A stretch of DNA of 64,000 nt from Garcia nutans (Eukaryota > Streptophyta > Magnoliopsida > Malpighiales > Euphorbiaceae): positions 40,173,501 to 40,237,500 of the forward strand of contig CANTUV010000008.1 in the NCBI GenBank assembly GCA_947685225.1, read 5' to 3'. How positions within the stretch are numbered: the stretch's first letter is position 1; each line of letters opens with the position of its first letter. Below the pieces are notes generated by a model, which was not told where the DNA came from, did no database searches, and saw only the letters and a program-made list of their open reading frames with translations. Positions 33,497 through 45,173 of this stretch are shown here, piece by piece. The translations under genes and the position numbers were made by a program.

Positions 33497-34272
33497 TGTG
33501 AGCGGGGATTTTTGCCATCACTCCCGGTGGAATGGTTCTTGCGACTTCGGCACTGTTTAGGCTCGGGGCCTTAGAGAACACGGACCTAGGTCCAGAGAAA
33601 ATGGAGTCACCACCTGGACGGGCCGGGAAAAAGAAAGGGGTGGATGACTCGATTCCTAAGGAATCCCCAACCCCCTAATGGGTTCGGAAAGTTGGGTACG
33701 TGTGGGGAAGGTGAGAAATCGCCCACACCCATACAATGCCCTGTTCGTTGGAACCAGCCTCCTTTACAAGTCTTAATATTATAAAATTCTTAAATATAAC
33801 AACATCATCCATATTGCACACAATAATTAAAATAAAGCATCGATATATTAAAATCAAACCAAAGTCCAAAATTTGAATTACTTGAATTTTTTTGCCTTTG
33901 AATTGCTTGAATTGTTTTTCTGCTCTCTCAAAAAATCAACTTGATTCAAGGTTTTCCTTCACAGTTTAGAATCCAATTTTCCTCTAAGTTTCTGTCCGAT
34001 TTTCTTGATTATTTCTCCTTGATTTTTCTGTGTTGTTTAGTCCTTATTTATAGAAGTTTTATGGTTCATTCCTAATCATTCATGGAACATAATATTCATT
34101 AAGAGAAGGAAACCAAAACCTAATTGCATTAGGTTTCAAAAAATTTGCGTCAGAAAAATTTCGCTGGCGAAAAAAAACTGCTGCGAAAAAATTGTGCTGG
34201 CAAAAAATATTACTGCAGTTGGCTACGGTAGGGGGCGAGGACCGGCCTGCGGGCCATTTAGCCCATAGGATT
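33497..34272 (-). repeat. C 3' LTR, doubly deleted
   Basis: 33497-33869 matches 39653-40022 of the C 5' LTR. Then about 2.2 kb of LTR is reduced by an internal deletion of roughly 1.2 kb, and 33880-34265 matches 51275-51660. The last 270 bases of LTR are missing and RNase H follows. Confidence 0.8.
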
Positions 34273-34274
34273 TT

Positions 34275-35683
34275 CTTAGAAGACCAAACCACGGCTATAC
34301 AGGTCTTTTCAATGATACTATACTTAATTTCATAAGGTAGGAGCTTTCTACTCAAATAGTAAACTGCATGCTCAATCCTTGACTCATCTGCTTGGGCTAG
34401 CATGGCTCCTATCGACTCTTCTTTTACTGCTAAGTGTAATAATAGAGGTTTGACGGGTTCAGGTGGTTTTAAAACAGGTGGATTCAACAAATACTCTTTT
34501 ACTCGCTCAAAGGCCTTTTGACATTCTTCATTCCAAATGACTGGCTGATTTTTTCTAAGCAACTTGAAGATAGGCTCACAGATTGTTGTGAGCTTTGCTA
34601 TAAATATGCTAATGTACTGTAATTTACCAATGAATCCCTGAACTTCTCTCTCCATCTTAGGGGCTGGCATATCCCTGATTGCTTTAACTTTGTCAGATCA
34701 ATCTCAATGTCGTTCGGACCAATCACATGTCCTAATAACTTGCCTAAAGTAACACCGAACACACACTTCTTCGGGTTCAGTCTTAGCCTATATTTCAAAG
34801 CCCTATCAAAGAATAACTCTAAGTTTTGGAAGTGTTGTTCTCTTGTATCCAATTTAACCATTATATCATCAACATATACTTCAACTTCTTTGTGCATCAT
34901 GTCATGAAATAGTGTGGTGGCCATCCTTTTGTAGGTTGCTCTAGCGTTCTTTAAGCCAAACGGCATCACCCTATAGCAAAATATACCCCATGTAGTAATG
35001 AAAGCAGTTTTGGCTTTATCCTCTTGGGCCATTAACACTTGATTGTATCCGAAAAATCCATCTACAAATGAGTGTAGCACATTAGAGACTACTCTATCAA
35101 TTAGAACATCTATATGAGGTAAAGGAAAATCATCCTTAGGGAAAGCCTTGTTCAAATCTCTATAGTCCACACAGACCCTTATTCTCCCCTCTTTCTTTGG
35201 CATGGGTACTATGTTGGCTAGCCAATCTGGATATTCTATGACTTTAAGGAACTTCACTTGTATTTGCTTAGTGACCTCTTCTTTAACCAATTCAGCCCAC
35301 TCAGGTCTTAATCGCCTAAGCTTTTGTTTAACAAGTTTCATGTGAGTGTGAGTTGGAATATGATGCTCGGCTATGCCTCGATCTATTCCAGGCATATCCT
35401 CATAAGGCCAAGCAAACACTTCTTCACATTTTTTGAATTTTTTTTCAAATCTCTCTCTCACGTCAGGAGTAAGGTCAGATGCGATGCTAATGTTTTTAAA
35501 ATTTTCAGTTGTTCCCAAATTTAATGATTGTGTGTTAACAGAATTAATATTAAAGATGCTCATGTAACTGCTATTTGAATGTATGCAACCATCAGGAGAA
35601 ACATCACACAAGTAAGCAAAATCAGACTTTATTGCATTCATTTTGGAAAAGAAAACATCATCATCCTCATACAAAGCAGACAA
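34275..35683 (-). pseudogene. pol: C reverse transcriptase and partial RNase H (Tat type)
   Basis: RT that would copy element RNA in cytoplasmic particles. From 35683: an N-terminal part with IASDLTPDVRERFEKKFKKC and FAWPYEDMPGIDRGIAEHHI, then RIRVCVDYRDLNKAFPKDDF (about 35150), FCYRVMPFGLKNARATY (about 34960), the catalytic EVEVYVDDIMVK (about 34870) and RLNPKKCVFGV. A frameshift near 34690 moves to the next frame, which carries MEREVQGFIGKLQYIS and the RNase H start (ESIGAMLAQADE, AVYYLSRKLLPYEIKYS) up to CIAVVWSSKK, where LTR sequence takes over. The YRDLNKA...PKDDFPLPHID wording is typical of the Tat/Ogre lineage. The 35683 end is reached by a frameshift from the upstream frame in a GATGATGATG run. 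Confidence 0.93.
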
Positions 35684-36807
35684 ACATCATCATCCTCATT
35701 GTTCTCAAAATCATAAGGTAGGATGTCTTCAAACTTTTCTTCAACCAGGGCAGCAATCTCCTCCGGAGTCTTCTCAGCTTTCAGGATAACTTCATTCTTC
35801 TCTTTTAGATTGGATTCTTTGCTTGCTGACAAGGTGAGCTCTTTCTTCACTTGGTCCACTAGCTCGGCCACATTTGCAAAAATTTCAAAACTTGGGATCA
35901 ACTTACCCATAAACATGATCCGCTAGGGATTTCCTTGGAGTGGTCCCATATCTAGAGCTTTGACAAAGATCTCTTCAAGTGGTGGGAAGCTCATCTTCTC
36001 ATTCTTGTTTGGCTGGACATCATTGTCCTCATCATATCCCAACCCTTTCTTGGAAGTTTGTGTTCTAAAGTCTGGCAACTTTTTCAAACCAGCTTTACCC
36101 TTTCCAAGACCAGTTTCGGGAAGGTAGTTCATGTTCTTCATAATATTCAAGACTTTGGAGTCCACTACTTCATCATCAGAAATTGCAGCTACTTGGAAAC
36201 CATTGAGAGGCCTCTCAATCATTAGAGCGTTAACAATCTCATTATTTTCAGCTTCAATGGCCACTGTCTCATTTTCGTTGGGGAACTTGATCTTTTGATG
36301 AAGGGTGGAAGGAACTCCACCAAGAGGATGAAACCATGGTCGCCCCAAGAGTAAGACAAAGGTAACCGGTATGTCTAAAACAACAAACTCAACAATAGAT
36401 TCAATTGGACCAACCTTGACAGCTGCTTTGAAAGTCCCTTCGGCATGTCTCTTAGTGTTGTCATAAGCCCAAATTGTTACTTCAGTCGGATTTCGATCCC
36501 TTGTTGACATAGCTAGCTTTGGCATTATCTTAAGTGGACAAACATTTATGGCAGACCCATCATCGACCATTACAAATGGAGTCTTCTTCCCCTTGACTTC
36601 TATCTTGATAAAGAGAGGGCGGATGTGATCTCTTCCCTCCTCCGGTAAGTCCGCATCTGAAAAAGAAACTGCTCCCATATTAACTTCACTCTTTTCTTGA
36701 ACATCTTCACATTTCATTACTTCTCCAATCTTTATGAAGTTGATCAGCTCCTCCGATGTCATGGAGATAGAAATTGGCATGCTAACCAAGGCTTTGGCCA
36801 TAGTTTC
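35684..36807 (-). pseudogene. C aspartic protease and G-patch-like segment
   Basis: In frame with the upstream gag (a stop at 36808-36810 intervenes). MAKALVSMPISISMTSEELI leads to FVMVDDGSAINVCPL (about 36550), where the usual catalytic D-S/T/N-G triplet reads DDG, then VTFVLLLGRPWFHPLGGVPS, the flap/end of the protease. Further on, YLPETGLGKGKAGLKKLPDF (about 36080) resembles a G-patch, a feature of Ogre/Tat polyproteins. A stop follows GNP at 35923-35925; the frame goes on through EELAALVEEKFED-like residues to about 35650. Confidence 0.85.
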
Positions 36808-38527
36808 TCAGTGCTTTTTAGAAGTAACTAATAAGTCCCAAATGCTAACACTTGCTTGTGTTCTTTTCAATTGCTTGAGCACAGCATCATCTTTTTCTTC
36901 TTTATTTCCTACTTTAACTTCCTTACCCTTATTAGTTTCTACCTCCTTAGGTGGTGGCCTTACATAAGGCTTACCGGATCTAGTGTTCATTACCTCATCT
37001 TCTTCGAGCTCAGACCAAGTCCACTCCTCCTTCTTGTATACAAGATCATCATCACTATTGCTTGAATCCCAAAATCCATTGACAACACAAATTGTTACCT
37101 CTTTAGCAACCATAGCTTGTTTAATTTCACCAAATACCTCTTCTTCTTTGGTTGCTTCTCTACCCACATCTTGAAAAGAAGACATGACGAAGTCCTCATG
37201 CAAACCTCCTCCAATCATGAAGGTTGCCGACAGTGGTACTCTATTAAACTTTGGTAATGGGTTATCTTTGGTGTTTGGCTTATTGGGCTCGGGGAGCTTC
37301 CCATTATCAATTAGATTTTGGATCTCATGTCTCAACCTCACACATTTATCCATGTCATGCCCTTGCATTTGGTGAAATTGACAAAATGCTTTAGTGTCAA
37401 AATTAGGTGGGAGAGGGTTAGGCAAAGGACGAAGATTTAAGGGTTGTAGCAATCCCTTTCTTTGAAACTTATTGAGAACCCAAGACATCAGTTTTCCCAA
37501 TTCCAAAAATTGTCTCCTCGTTCCTTGGTTAGTAGCATTAACACCGATGACCTTGTGCATGCTTTGGCTACCAGATTGATAGCTCCCTTTCTCATTCCTT
37601 TTTATTGCAAAACGGCTCTTCGCTCTCCCATTCTTCAATTTGCAAGCCATCTTGGAGATGGTCTTTGAAATCCCTTATGAGTGTATGAGGCATCCTCTCA
37701 CGAAGACTAGGCAATACCCCTCTCACAATTATCCTTATTTGATCAGATTCATCGGGCCTCTTCTTGAGTAAAGCGGCCTTGTTTCTCCATCTCTTGACAT
37801 AATCTACAAAATTCTCATTAGGCCTTTGTCTAATGGACGCCACTTCCATTAAGGTAACTTCCAACTCAACATTATATCCATATTGTTGGATGAAGGCTTT
37901 GTAAAGTAGATCCTAACTCTTTTATGTTCCATCATCTAAGGTATTGAACCAATTTTGGACAACAGGGTCCAATGAGAGCATAAAATACCTTAGAGTTTGA
38001 GCCTTAGTAGCTCGGGCAGATTGCATAGCAGTGATATACTGCTTCACATGGAGTTGAGGATTTCTAGTGCCATTGTACTTTGCAAAGGATGGTATCTTGA
38101 ACTTATAAGGGACCTCCTCATCTTGTTCAAATAGTTTATCGATCTCAGACATCTCTTTGATTTTTAGTTTCTTCTCAAATTTCTTTTCTAAATCAGCAAT
38201 CATCTTTTCAATATCAAAAGTTTCGGTCTTCTCCATAATTGATCTTTCAACAATCTTCGATTCCTTTTTCTTCTCTTGAGCATCTTGGTAGTATTGAGCC
38301 CAAGCATCATCATCATCAATGATCACCTTTTCATCATCAAAAACCACTTCACTAACTTTAGTCTTCCCTTTTTCCCTTGGCTTCTTAGTATTAGCAGATG
38401 CCTCGGCATGATTCTCTAAGATTGCAGTCAATTGGTTCTTCATGGTCTCAGCTAGGGCCTCTTTTATTTCTTCCATCTTGGCATTGAGGGCCTCATCCAC
38501 CATCCTTTGAATTTGTTCAGGCTCCAT
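36808..38527 (-). pseudogene. gag: C gag (Tat/Ogre type), broken
   Basis: Start ATG 38527 (MEPEQIQRMVDEALNAKMEE). The frame is also open upstream to 38689, but homology to A and D begins here. Order as in A: acidic coiled-coil region (KMIADLEKKFEKKLK), gag core (LRYFMLSLDPVVQNWFNTLD, RPNENFVDYVKRWRNKAALL), knuckle-like CQFHQMQGHDMDKC (about 37370), PRP-rich linker, then ATFMIGGGLHEDFVMSSFQD, and unlike A and D it continues through ATKEEEVFGEIKQAM and WSELEEDEVMNTRSGKPYV toward protease. Breaks: CAA>TAA and TGG>TAG near 37913-37925, a frameshift near 37620-37650, and a stop at 36808-36810. Confidence 0.9.
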
Positions 38528-39632
38528 TGTTTTTGGTGAGCAAGTGATTGAGTCGTTGCTAGATACTTCATCTCCGGCGTAGGTCGGATTGTTGTAAGCT
38601 TTAGAACTATCGTAATCCAGGGCTGTGAGCCAAAAAGGATCAATGACATGAGATGCAAATGTATACATGTATGCACTAACAATTAACAAACAAGGACAAA
38701 TAGGACATTCTTTCCAACCTTATAACATCCACACACAAATGGCGAGTCTCTTTCCCTAGGTATATGGTTAACAAAATACCAACATGGGGTACCTTGCTTT
38801 TGAATAATTCCCTCGGACATTTCAACTAATAGTTATATTTTCAAAAATGGAAATCAATCCATGATAATTCCCATTAATTAGGTTTTAATCCATTCAACCA
38901 ACTAAAGTAGCTTTTAAAATTAAATTAAGAGGTTTATTATAAATAGATTTCTCACTTGAAAAAGGTAACTAATGGTTCATGCCAAAAACAAGCCCATGAT
39001 TAATTACTCTTAGTATAAACTAGGCTCACAATTGGTTTTTAGTATTTCATAATTGACCTAAATATTTTTGCAAGCTCTTTTCAAATAATTCTATTTCTAA
39101 GCCCATTGTAAAAAGATTTTAGAAAATATGGATTTTGGGCTTAGTATTTGGGCCATGAGCAAAAGAGTTTTATGTCCAAAAACCATCTTAAAAGTTTAGA
39201 AAATTGTTTTGGTCTTTTGGATTTGAAAGAAAAATTTATTTGAGCTTGCAAATATACTTAGGTCATATTAGAAAAAGAACAAACCAAATAAGCCATGATT
39301 TAAGCCAAGATAAATTAATCATAGTCAAACAACATGCATTTGGGGTAAAACCTAAGGAAAGTAACTAGGCCACTTACATGAGCTTTAGTCTTTGGGTAAA
39401 GAGGCTTAGGTTCCCATAGCAAGCATATACCAAATGGTACGAGGCTATGACTGGTTATGCCATGCTTGATCTCCATACCTTGAGTGAAAGTATGGTATCC
39501 CTTACATAACATAACACGGGTAACTCGGGCATCCTAACTCACGCACACGATGCAATCTAAGATGATGCAATGGATAATATCATTATAAGAAAGAATAGTA
39601 TAATATAAATACCAATGGAATCAACTTCTCTT
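38528..39632 (-). other. C leader region
   Basis: Untranslated leader between PBS and gag, homologous to 5012-5978 in A. It contains the short conserved phrase GGTTATGCCATGCTTGATCTCC. No gene seen. Confidence 0.7.
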
Positions 39633-39652
39633 GTGCCCAGTGGAGTCGCCAC
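39633..39652 (-). promoter_or_regulatory. C primer binding site
   Basis: The minus strand reads GTGGCGACTCCACTGGGCAC directly after the LTR end. Same type as in A. Confidence 0.72.
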
Positions 39653-42350
39653 TGTGAGTGGGGATTTTTACCCCACTCCCGGTGGAATGGTTCTTGCGAC
39701 TTCGGCACTGTTTAGGCTCGGGGCCTCAGAGAACACGGACCTAGATCCAGAGAAAATGGAGTTGCCACCCGGAAGGGCCGGGAAAAAGAAAGGGGTGGAT
39801 GACTTGATTCCTAAGGAATCCCCAACCCCCTAATGGGTTTGAAAAGTTGGGTACGTGTGGGGAAGGTGAGAAATGGCCCAGCACCCCCACAACGCCTAGT
39901 TCATTGGAACCGGCCTCCTTTACAGGTCTTAATATTATAAAATTCTTAAATATAATAACATTATCCATATTACACACAATAATTAAAATAAAGCATCGAT
40001 ATATTAAAATCAACGCAATGTCCAAGCAAAACAAATAAATGGACACCCATCCGAAGATGGAAACATGCCCTTACATCCATGCCTAAATAGGACACCCACC
40101 GAAAGGTAGAAACATGTCCGTTACATTGATTCTAAAATAGAAAAGCAATTTAAATTACATGATATTTAACTAATGAGGTACCCACCAAGTGGAAACATAC
40201 CTCTTACAACATTTGGAAGCCTAAATAAATTGATAAAAGTAAATAACCATTCATAATAAATAAATCATTCATCAAAGGTATTAAATGTCAATAGAAAGTA
40301 AACATCCATCCATGATAAATTAAATAAACCAAGCATTGAACTTAAATAAATTAAATCATATAAAATAAATCAAAGCATAATCAAATATAGAATTGAATAA
40401 GGCAAATAAAAATCTAAATTATGGCTAATGTTTCCATTTTGGGTTTTTTATTTCATGTGTTTAGGGTTTTGGAGTTTGTGGAATTAGGCTACTGTTAGTT
40501 TTTAAAGGAATTAAAATAGATTAAGGGTTTATGTTTTAAAAGGTTGATAAAGTTCTTTGATTAACCAAATTAGTGTTTCAATGGTGAAATCATAAAACTA
40601 AGGTTTGGACACTTTAAAATACTTAGATTTATGACTTACGGTTACTCATTGAATTGTGTTTTAAGCTTACTGTGTAAAATTAAATATTTGGTGCTTATAT
40701 GGTTTTTAAAGTTTTAAAGGATTAGGGTTTAAAAAAAATTAGGGTTTAAGGTTTTAAAGGGGTTTAAAGTTTATTTTTTAGTCTTAAAGTTGAATTAGGG
40801 TTTTAGAATTTTTGGATTAGGGTTTCGATGAATGCATGAGGTTTTTAGGGTTTGAAAATCAATTCATAAATTTATGAAGTTTTATTAAAATAAACAAAAT
40901 GATTTAAAGTTTATAGAAGCAAAAAAGAAGTTTTTAAGGCTTTTGGAAAGAAAAAGAACCCAATTTATGGTTTTGAAAATTTGGAAAACAAATTTTGGTT
41001 TTGGGGTTTTGAAGAAACAAAACAAATAACTTTAAACTTGTAACACCCTTATACCCCGTATACGTACACAGCATGCTAATACGATCGTAATATACGTATA
41101 CTGAATATAGAAATGCTATGGTATACTTAACAAATAAATCATCCCTTTACAAAAACATGAACAAATTTAAATCATTTAAAAGAAGTTATAAAAGACTAAA
41201 GATAAAATGTTTACTTAAAAACAGTGGAAAATATAACAATTATTTACAAATACTTATACATTAAAACTCAAGATTTACAAAACATAAAGTATATACATGT
41301 TTGGCAGTATATCTTCGATCTTTAAGCTTCACTATCACCACTTCAAGATCTAACCTCTACTTGGCCTAGAGGAACTCTCCAGTTCTTCCCTGTTACCTGC
41401 GCGATAAATCATAATCGCGCTAAGCCAACGGCTTAGTGGTACAAACTACAATAATACTATGTTTTGATGCAATGCAATGTCAATATAATATGTTCAAACA
41501 TTATACTCTATACATAAGGATATCACCTATCAAAGTCTTACATTGAATCTCATTATTCATTAGTTTCATCATTCATAAGTCACATTTAAACAAAGACAAG
41601 CATGGGTCCAAAAACACTAATATGCCATTCAACTTTCAGAGTTAATGTTTTGGTTTAATTATCACATTTATCATTATCATTATCCCAACTAGGCTTCAAA
41701 GATTTAGGTTCAACCAAGCTTCAAGGGGAACAAAGCATGCTAAGTATCAACCCAACTTGGCTTCAAGAACCAATCCAACCTAGCTTCAAGGGTTATAACA
41801 TCTCAATTAGGCTTCAAGGACTAGACCCAACCAAGCTTCAAGGGGAGTAAAACATGTTAAACTTCAACCCAACTTGGCTTCAAGGATCAAGTCCAACCTA
41901 ACTTCAAGAGATTGTTACTATAGGCATGCCACCAACAACAAAACTCTGAAATTGAATAACATATTAGACACACAATTCATTTATTATTTCGTTATCATTT
42001 AATCATCATCACTTAGGCATACATGCCTCCATCATCTTATTTGAACCATCATAGCCAATCACAATGGCTTCACATCTCATTTGAATCATCATAGCCAATC
42101 ACAATGGCCTCATCTCTTATTAAGTCTCAATTCACATTATAGTACTTCATTATTCAAGTGTACATAATCAATTACATTGAACATTACCATATAGGCATAC
42201 ATGCCTCAATTATCTCAAATCGCATTATGCAAAACATAACATTATTAATATGCATCAACAATGCATTAGATTACTTATCACATTTATATTCATATATATT
42301 AAGTCTCAAGATCATATAAAAGTATGCATTAACTTAGGGTTTGTACTTAC

Positions 42351-42437
42351 CTTAAGCACCACTTATATAAATCTATGCACTTCCTTTTTCAACACTTCTT
42401 CACCACTTAAATTAGGGTAAATCAACCTCTTCACAAC
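42351..42437 (-). other. Exon-like block with splice-site consensus (E LTR)
   Basis: On the minus strand, TTTTGGATTAG precedes it and AAG|GTAAGTACAAAC follows. It is 87 bp. The copy in the 5' LTR is at about 49805-49891. The first AG before gag (48330-48331, TATAG|GTAGTAATGG) could act as the next acceptor. Confidence 0.45.
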
Positions 42438-42504
42438 CTAATCCAAAAGGAATAATACATATGAGATAAAATAGATAAGGCTAACTAGGGCAAATTCTAC
42501 ACAT

Positions 42505-42800
42505 GACACGCTCAACAACACGGGCGTGTCCCTGTCCATGCCCTAAACTCACAACACAGAAGCTTTGACAAGCTCAGAACCACGGGCGTGTCACTGATCG
42601 TGTAATACATTCTGTCTCACAGAAACATTGACACGTCCAACAACATGGGCGTGTTCATGGCCATTTCAATTCCTCACCAACACAGTAGCTATGACACGCT
42701 CAGTGACATGGGCATGTCACTGCTCGTGCCACCCATCCAAAAATACAGAACCATTGACACGCCTAAAACCTAGTCGTGATCATGGGCGTGTCAGGCCAAA
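42505..42800. repeat. CACG-NN-CGTG palindrome array in the E LTR
   Basis: Perfect cores CACGGGCGTG at 42519-42528 and 42581-42590, with several CATGGGCGTG and CATGGGCATG variants, spaced about 60 bp apart. The same array is in the 5' LTR at about 49960-50255, where some units differ by single substitutions. Confidence 0.88.
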
Positions 42801-43622
42801 AATATAGATTCCGGCCACAACAACACTTAATCCAACAAATCACTTCCTTTCACCCAAAATCCACTTCAACCAAACTTAACTCAACATACCCAAAATCTAT
42901 AACAAACTTACAAAAACACCAAAACAACTAAAAACATATATCAATCACAATCATAATCATCACCACAACCCTAAACACAATCACACACTTTCTCTTCCAA
43001 CCAACTTACTCTTTTTTTCAATCCAAATTCAACAATCCAAAAATCAAATGAATCAAACACTCTTAAACACAACACAATCAAAACACACTCCTATGATCAA
43101 CAATAATCCCTCAAACTCAAACATAACTCCAAAATCAACAAGAGAAATCAAGAGAGAACTTACCAAAGTTGATGATACTTCACAAATTTCAACTTCTTCA
43201 CTTTAATATTCCTTCAATTTGAGCTTGGATCACAAAACTCACTCTCTCTTTCTCTTGCTTTAGATGGCCGGCCAACAAAAGGAAAAAAGGAAAGAAATGA
43301 AAAGAAAATGAATAAACCAAAGTCAAATACTCCTCTCTTTAAACCTCCTCCGAGCAATTATAATATTAAATAATCCAAATTAATCTCTTCCATTCATTTT
43401 AATTTCCCATTTTCCACTAATTAACTTAATTAATTAAAATAACTAAATATCTTCTTTCCTTGACTTCCACTTTTGACTTGTGTATATGTTGTATATAATT
43501 TCATATACACAACATATACATTCTCTCTATAATTCTTTTCTCTTTCAAATTAACATAAAAATTCAATCCAATTAAAACAACAATTATATCAAAACTTCTA
43601 GGGCATATTTTGGGATATTACA

Positions 43623-43636
43623 ATTCTCCCCCTCTA
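43623..43636 (-). promoter_or_regulatory. E polypurine tract
   Basis: The minus strand reads AGAGGGGGAGAAT directly before the LTR start TGTAATATCC. It lies about 30 bases after the end of the chromodomain frame. Confidence 0.92.
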
Positions 43637-43667
43637 AAAGAAATTTCGTCCTCGAAATTACCTGATA

Positions 43668-45173
43668 TTAAGTCTGAAACAGTTGAGGGTACTGATCTTG
43701 CGTTGCTTGCTCACTCTCCCAAGTTGCCTCTTCTTTCCCATGATTTTTCCATTGAACCTTTACCAATGGCACTTTCTTATTCCTCAACTCTTTCACTTCA
43801 TGTGCCAAAATAGCAACTGGTTCTTCTTCAATTGTCAGATCCGAACTCACTTTAATGGATTCAACTGGTAAGATATGAGATGGATCTGATCTATACCTCC
43901 ACAACATAGAAACATGGAATACATTATGGATTCTATCTAACTCAGGCGGCAAAGCAAGACGATAAGCAACTGGCCCAACTCTTTCCAAAATTTCATATGG
44001 TCCAATGAAACGAGGACTCGACTTCCCTTTCCGACCAAATCTCAATATTTTCTTCCAAGGAGACACTTTCAAAAATACTTTATCTCCAATATCAAATTCT
44101 ATGTCTCTCCTTTTCAAGTCTGAATAAGATTTCTGTCGATCTAAAGCTGCTTTCAACCGATCCCAAATTATCTTCACTTTCTCTTCAGTTTCTTTAATCA
44201 ATTCAGGACCAAATAGCTTGCCCTCTCCAATTTCATTCCAACATAAGGGCGTTCTACATCTTCTACCATACAATGCCTCAAATGGTGCCATACCAATACT
44301 GGATTGGTGACTGTTATTGTAAGCAAATTCCACAAGTGGCAAAAATCTGTCCCAACTTCCAGAGAAATCAATGACACAACTTCTCAACATATCCTCAATA
44401 ATCTGTATCACCCTTTCTGACTGCCCATCTGTCTGTGGATGAAAAGCAGTACTAAAGTGTAATCGAGAACCCAAAGCACCATGTAAACTCTTCCAAAACC
44501 TCGAAGTAAATCGGGGATCTCAATCAGACACTAAAGAAATTGGGACTCCATGAAACTTTACTATCTCTCTAATATACAGCTCAACCAACCTTTCAAGAGA
44601 ATAGTCCATTCTAACAGGAAGGAAATGAGCTGTCTTTGTTAACCGATCAATAATTACCCAAATAGCATCATGCTTCTTCTGAGTCAACGGCAATCCAGAC
44701 ACAAAATCCATTGTTACTCTCTCCCATTTCCATTCAGGCACCGTTAAAGGTTGAAGCAACCCAGTTGGAACTTGATGCTCAGCTTTCACCCTTTGACAAG
44801 TGAGACATTTGGACACAAATTTCGCTATGTCTCTCTTCATACCAGACCACTAGTAGTGCTGTTTCAAATCATGGTACATCTTTTTACTTCCCGGATGCAT
44901 AGCAAAACCCGATTGGTGTGCTTCCTCTAAAATAATCTTCCTCAAACTATCATCATCAGGCACACACAACCTATCCTTGAACCAAAGACTACCATCACTC
45001 TTCACATAGAAATCTCGGCTCTCCCCATTTTGGCAATCTGACACAATCTTCTGAATTTTCTCATCAGCCAATTGAGCCTCTTTAATTTGATCCAACAATA
45101 CTGGTCTCAACTGTAGCTGAGCTAATAATGCACCATCATCACATACTTCAAAACTAGCATGCAATGCTCTCAA
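43668..45173 (-). pseudogene. pol: E integrase and chromodomain
   Basis: Integrase that would insert the cDNA, with a C-terminal chromodomain that targets heterochromatin in chromoviruses. From 45173: linker (VCDDGALLAQLQLRPVLLDQ), HHCC zinc finger (MHPGSKKMYHDLK then CLTCQRVK, about 44900-44780), catalytic core with TMDFVSGLP (D), a second D next to the stop at VSD, HPQTDGQSERVIQ (E, about 44430), AYNNSHQSSIGMAPFEALYG, the GPY/F motif FIGPYEILERVGPVAYRL (about 44000), FHVSMLWRY, and the chromodomain VKVQWKNHGKEEATWE near 43730. Stops: 44850-44852 (TGG>TAG) and 44520-44522 (CGA>TGA), both in the same frame. Confidence 0.94.

Larger units (their letters stand above)
41039..43622 (-). repeat. 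E 3' LTR
   Basis: In minus-strand sense it starts TGTAATATCCCAAAATATG at 43622 and ends GGGGTATAAGGGTGTTACA at 41039. Landmarks: TATA-like region near 43490-43515, donor-like TTTGGTAAGTT at 43158-43168, palindrome array 42505-42800, exon-like block 42351-42437, TTGAAGCTTGG direct repeats near 41690-41910, TTGGCTTAGCGCGATTATG near 41410-41430. Confidence 0.96.

Noticed and set aside
43610..43871. Plus-strand frames opposite the E integrase end
   Set aside because: They are shadows of the well-supported minus-strand chromodomain and GPY/F region.
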